NCBI GenBank assembly: GCA_027484425.1
Contig: JAIXSZ010000033.1
Span: 1-64,000 of the forward strand
Length of the DNA: 64,000 nt
Reading direction: 5' to 3'
Origin: Sphingobacteriales bacterium
GTDB taxonomy: Bacteria; Bacteroidota; Bacteroidia; Chitinophagales; Chitinophagaceae
Within the stretch, counting starts at the first letter, position 1. Every line of letters starts with the position of its first letter. Position numbers and translations under genes: made by a program. The notes under the pieces are model-generated. The model was given only the letters and a program-made list of their open reading frames with translations. It was not told the origin of the DNA and did not search any database. Below, in pieces: positions 63,798 through 64,000 of the stretch.

Positions 63798-64000
63798 TTG
63801 CAACGTATTACCTTATATCTTATTGCAAGTGGAATTGCCGCATGTATAGCAAGTATGTTATATTTTCTATCGTTACAGCTAGCTTTTTTGCCTTTTGCTG
63901 TTACTGCTATAGTGATTTTATTCTCTTTTCCTGCATTTTTTTGGTATGCCAGGCAACAAGCTTTGTTGTTTAGAGATGATGAAATCAGAATGATATTGCC
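63798..64000 (+). CDS. N-terminal part of a polytopic membrane protein, cut by the window edge
   Basis: A TTG start at 63798 directly follows the previous stop. The 67 codons seen encode two hydrophobic helices (about 3-21 and 28-50) and then a charged loop (FRDDEIRM), so it is a membrane protein. Too short to name. Confidence 0.55.
   Translation, partial: MQRITLYLIASGIAACIASMLYFLSLQLAFLPFAVTAIVILFSFPAFFWYARQQALLFRDDEIRMIL

Overview
The window is Bacteroidota DNA, most likely from the Chitinophagaceae or a close relative. The signs are type IX secretion (T9SS) C-terminal sorting domains, a CHU_C/gliding-type adhesin paired with a PorP/SprF gene, PorD and DUF4296 proteins, the futalosine menaquinone gene mqnE, type III glutamine synthetase, and Bacteroidota-type promoters (TAnnTTTG).

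The left 30.4 kb is accessory DNA. Positions 1-2089 look like the end of one mobile element: a cut-off gene, 20-bp tandem repeats, a small gene and a large serine recombinase. From 2045 to 30430 lies a second integrated element of about 28.4 kb. It is bounded by a 15-bp direct repeat that is also the 3' end of tRNA-Ser(UGA), and its tyrosine integrase sits beside the tRNA. Backbone genes include a RecA-like ATPase with a DUF3871 protein, an AAA_25/RepA-like ATPase, an SF2 helicase and an XRE regulator. Several short repeat families occur in its non-coding parts.

The cargo at 6.5-22.1 kb is a defence cluster. A six-gene, mostly overlapping minus-strand operon (22082 down to 12833) starts with three genes that match sspB (DUF4007), sspC (P-loop ATPase) and sspD (PAPS-reductase/PP-loop), the core of single-strand DNA phosphorothioation. 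It continues with a double-GHKL histidine-kinase-like protein, a receiver-domain protein and an unknown protein. Converging on it tail to tail, with a 3-bp overlap, is a plus-strand cassette of SF2 helicase, MORC/MutL-like GHKL ATPase and PLD-type nuclease. Divergent from that cassette is a GIY-YIG nuclease gene followed by a PD-(D/E)XK nuclease gene. No methyltransferase, sspE-like gene or cysteine desulfurase was found. My reading is a phosphorothioate-based defence system with a two-component-like signalling module and a helicase/MORC/PLD restriction arm, but that linkage is inferred.

From 30.5 kb to the end is ordinary chromosome: aroQ and mqnE; an NHL-repeat secreted protein; a PagL-like deacylase; an aminotransferase; a Big_2-domain secreted protein; DUF58; TPR; tilS; rhomboid; a Pro/Ala-rich secreted protein; tRNA-Gln; glnN; a phosphopantetheinyl transferase; an e(P4)-type acid phosphatase; a TolC-like protein; htpG; a flavin reductase; a YkuK-like RNase H fold; the CHU_C adhesin with PorP/SprF; DUF4296; porD; coaBC; an M1 aminopeptidase; an rluF-like pseudouridine synthase; and two small membrane-associated genes, the last cut by the window edge.
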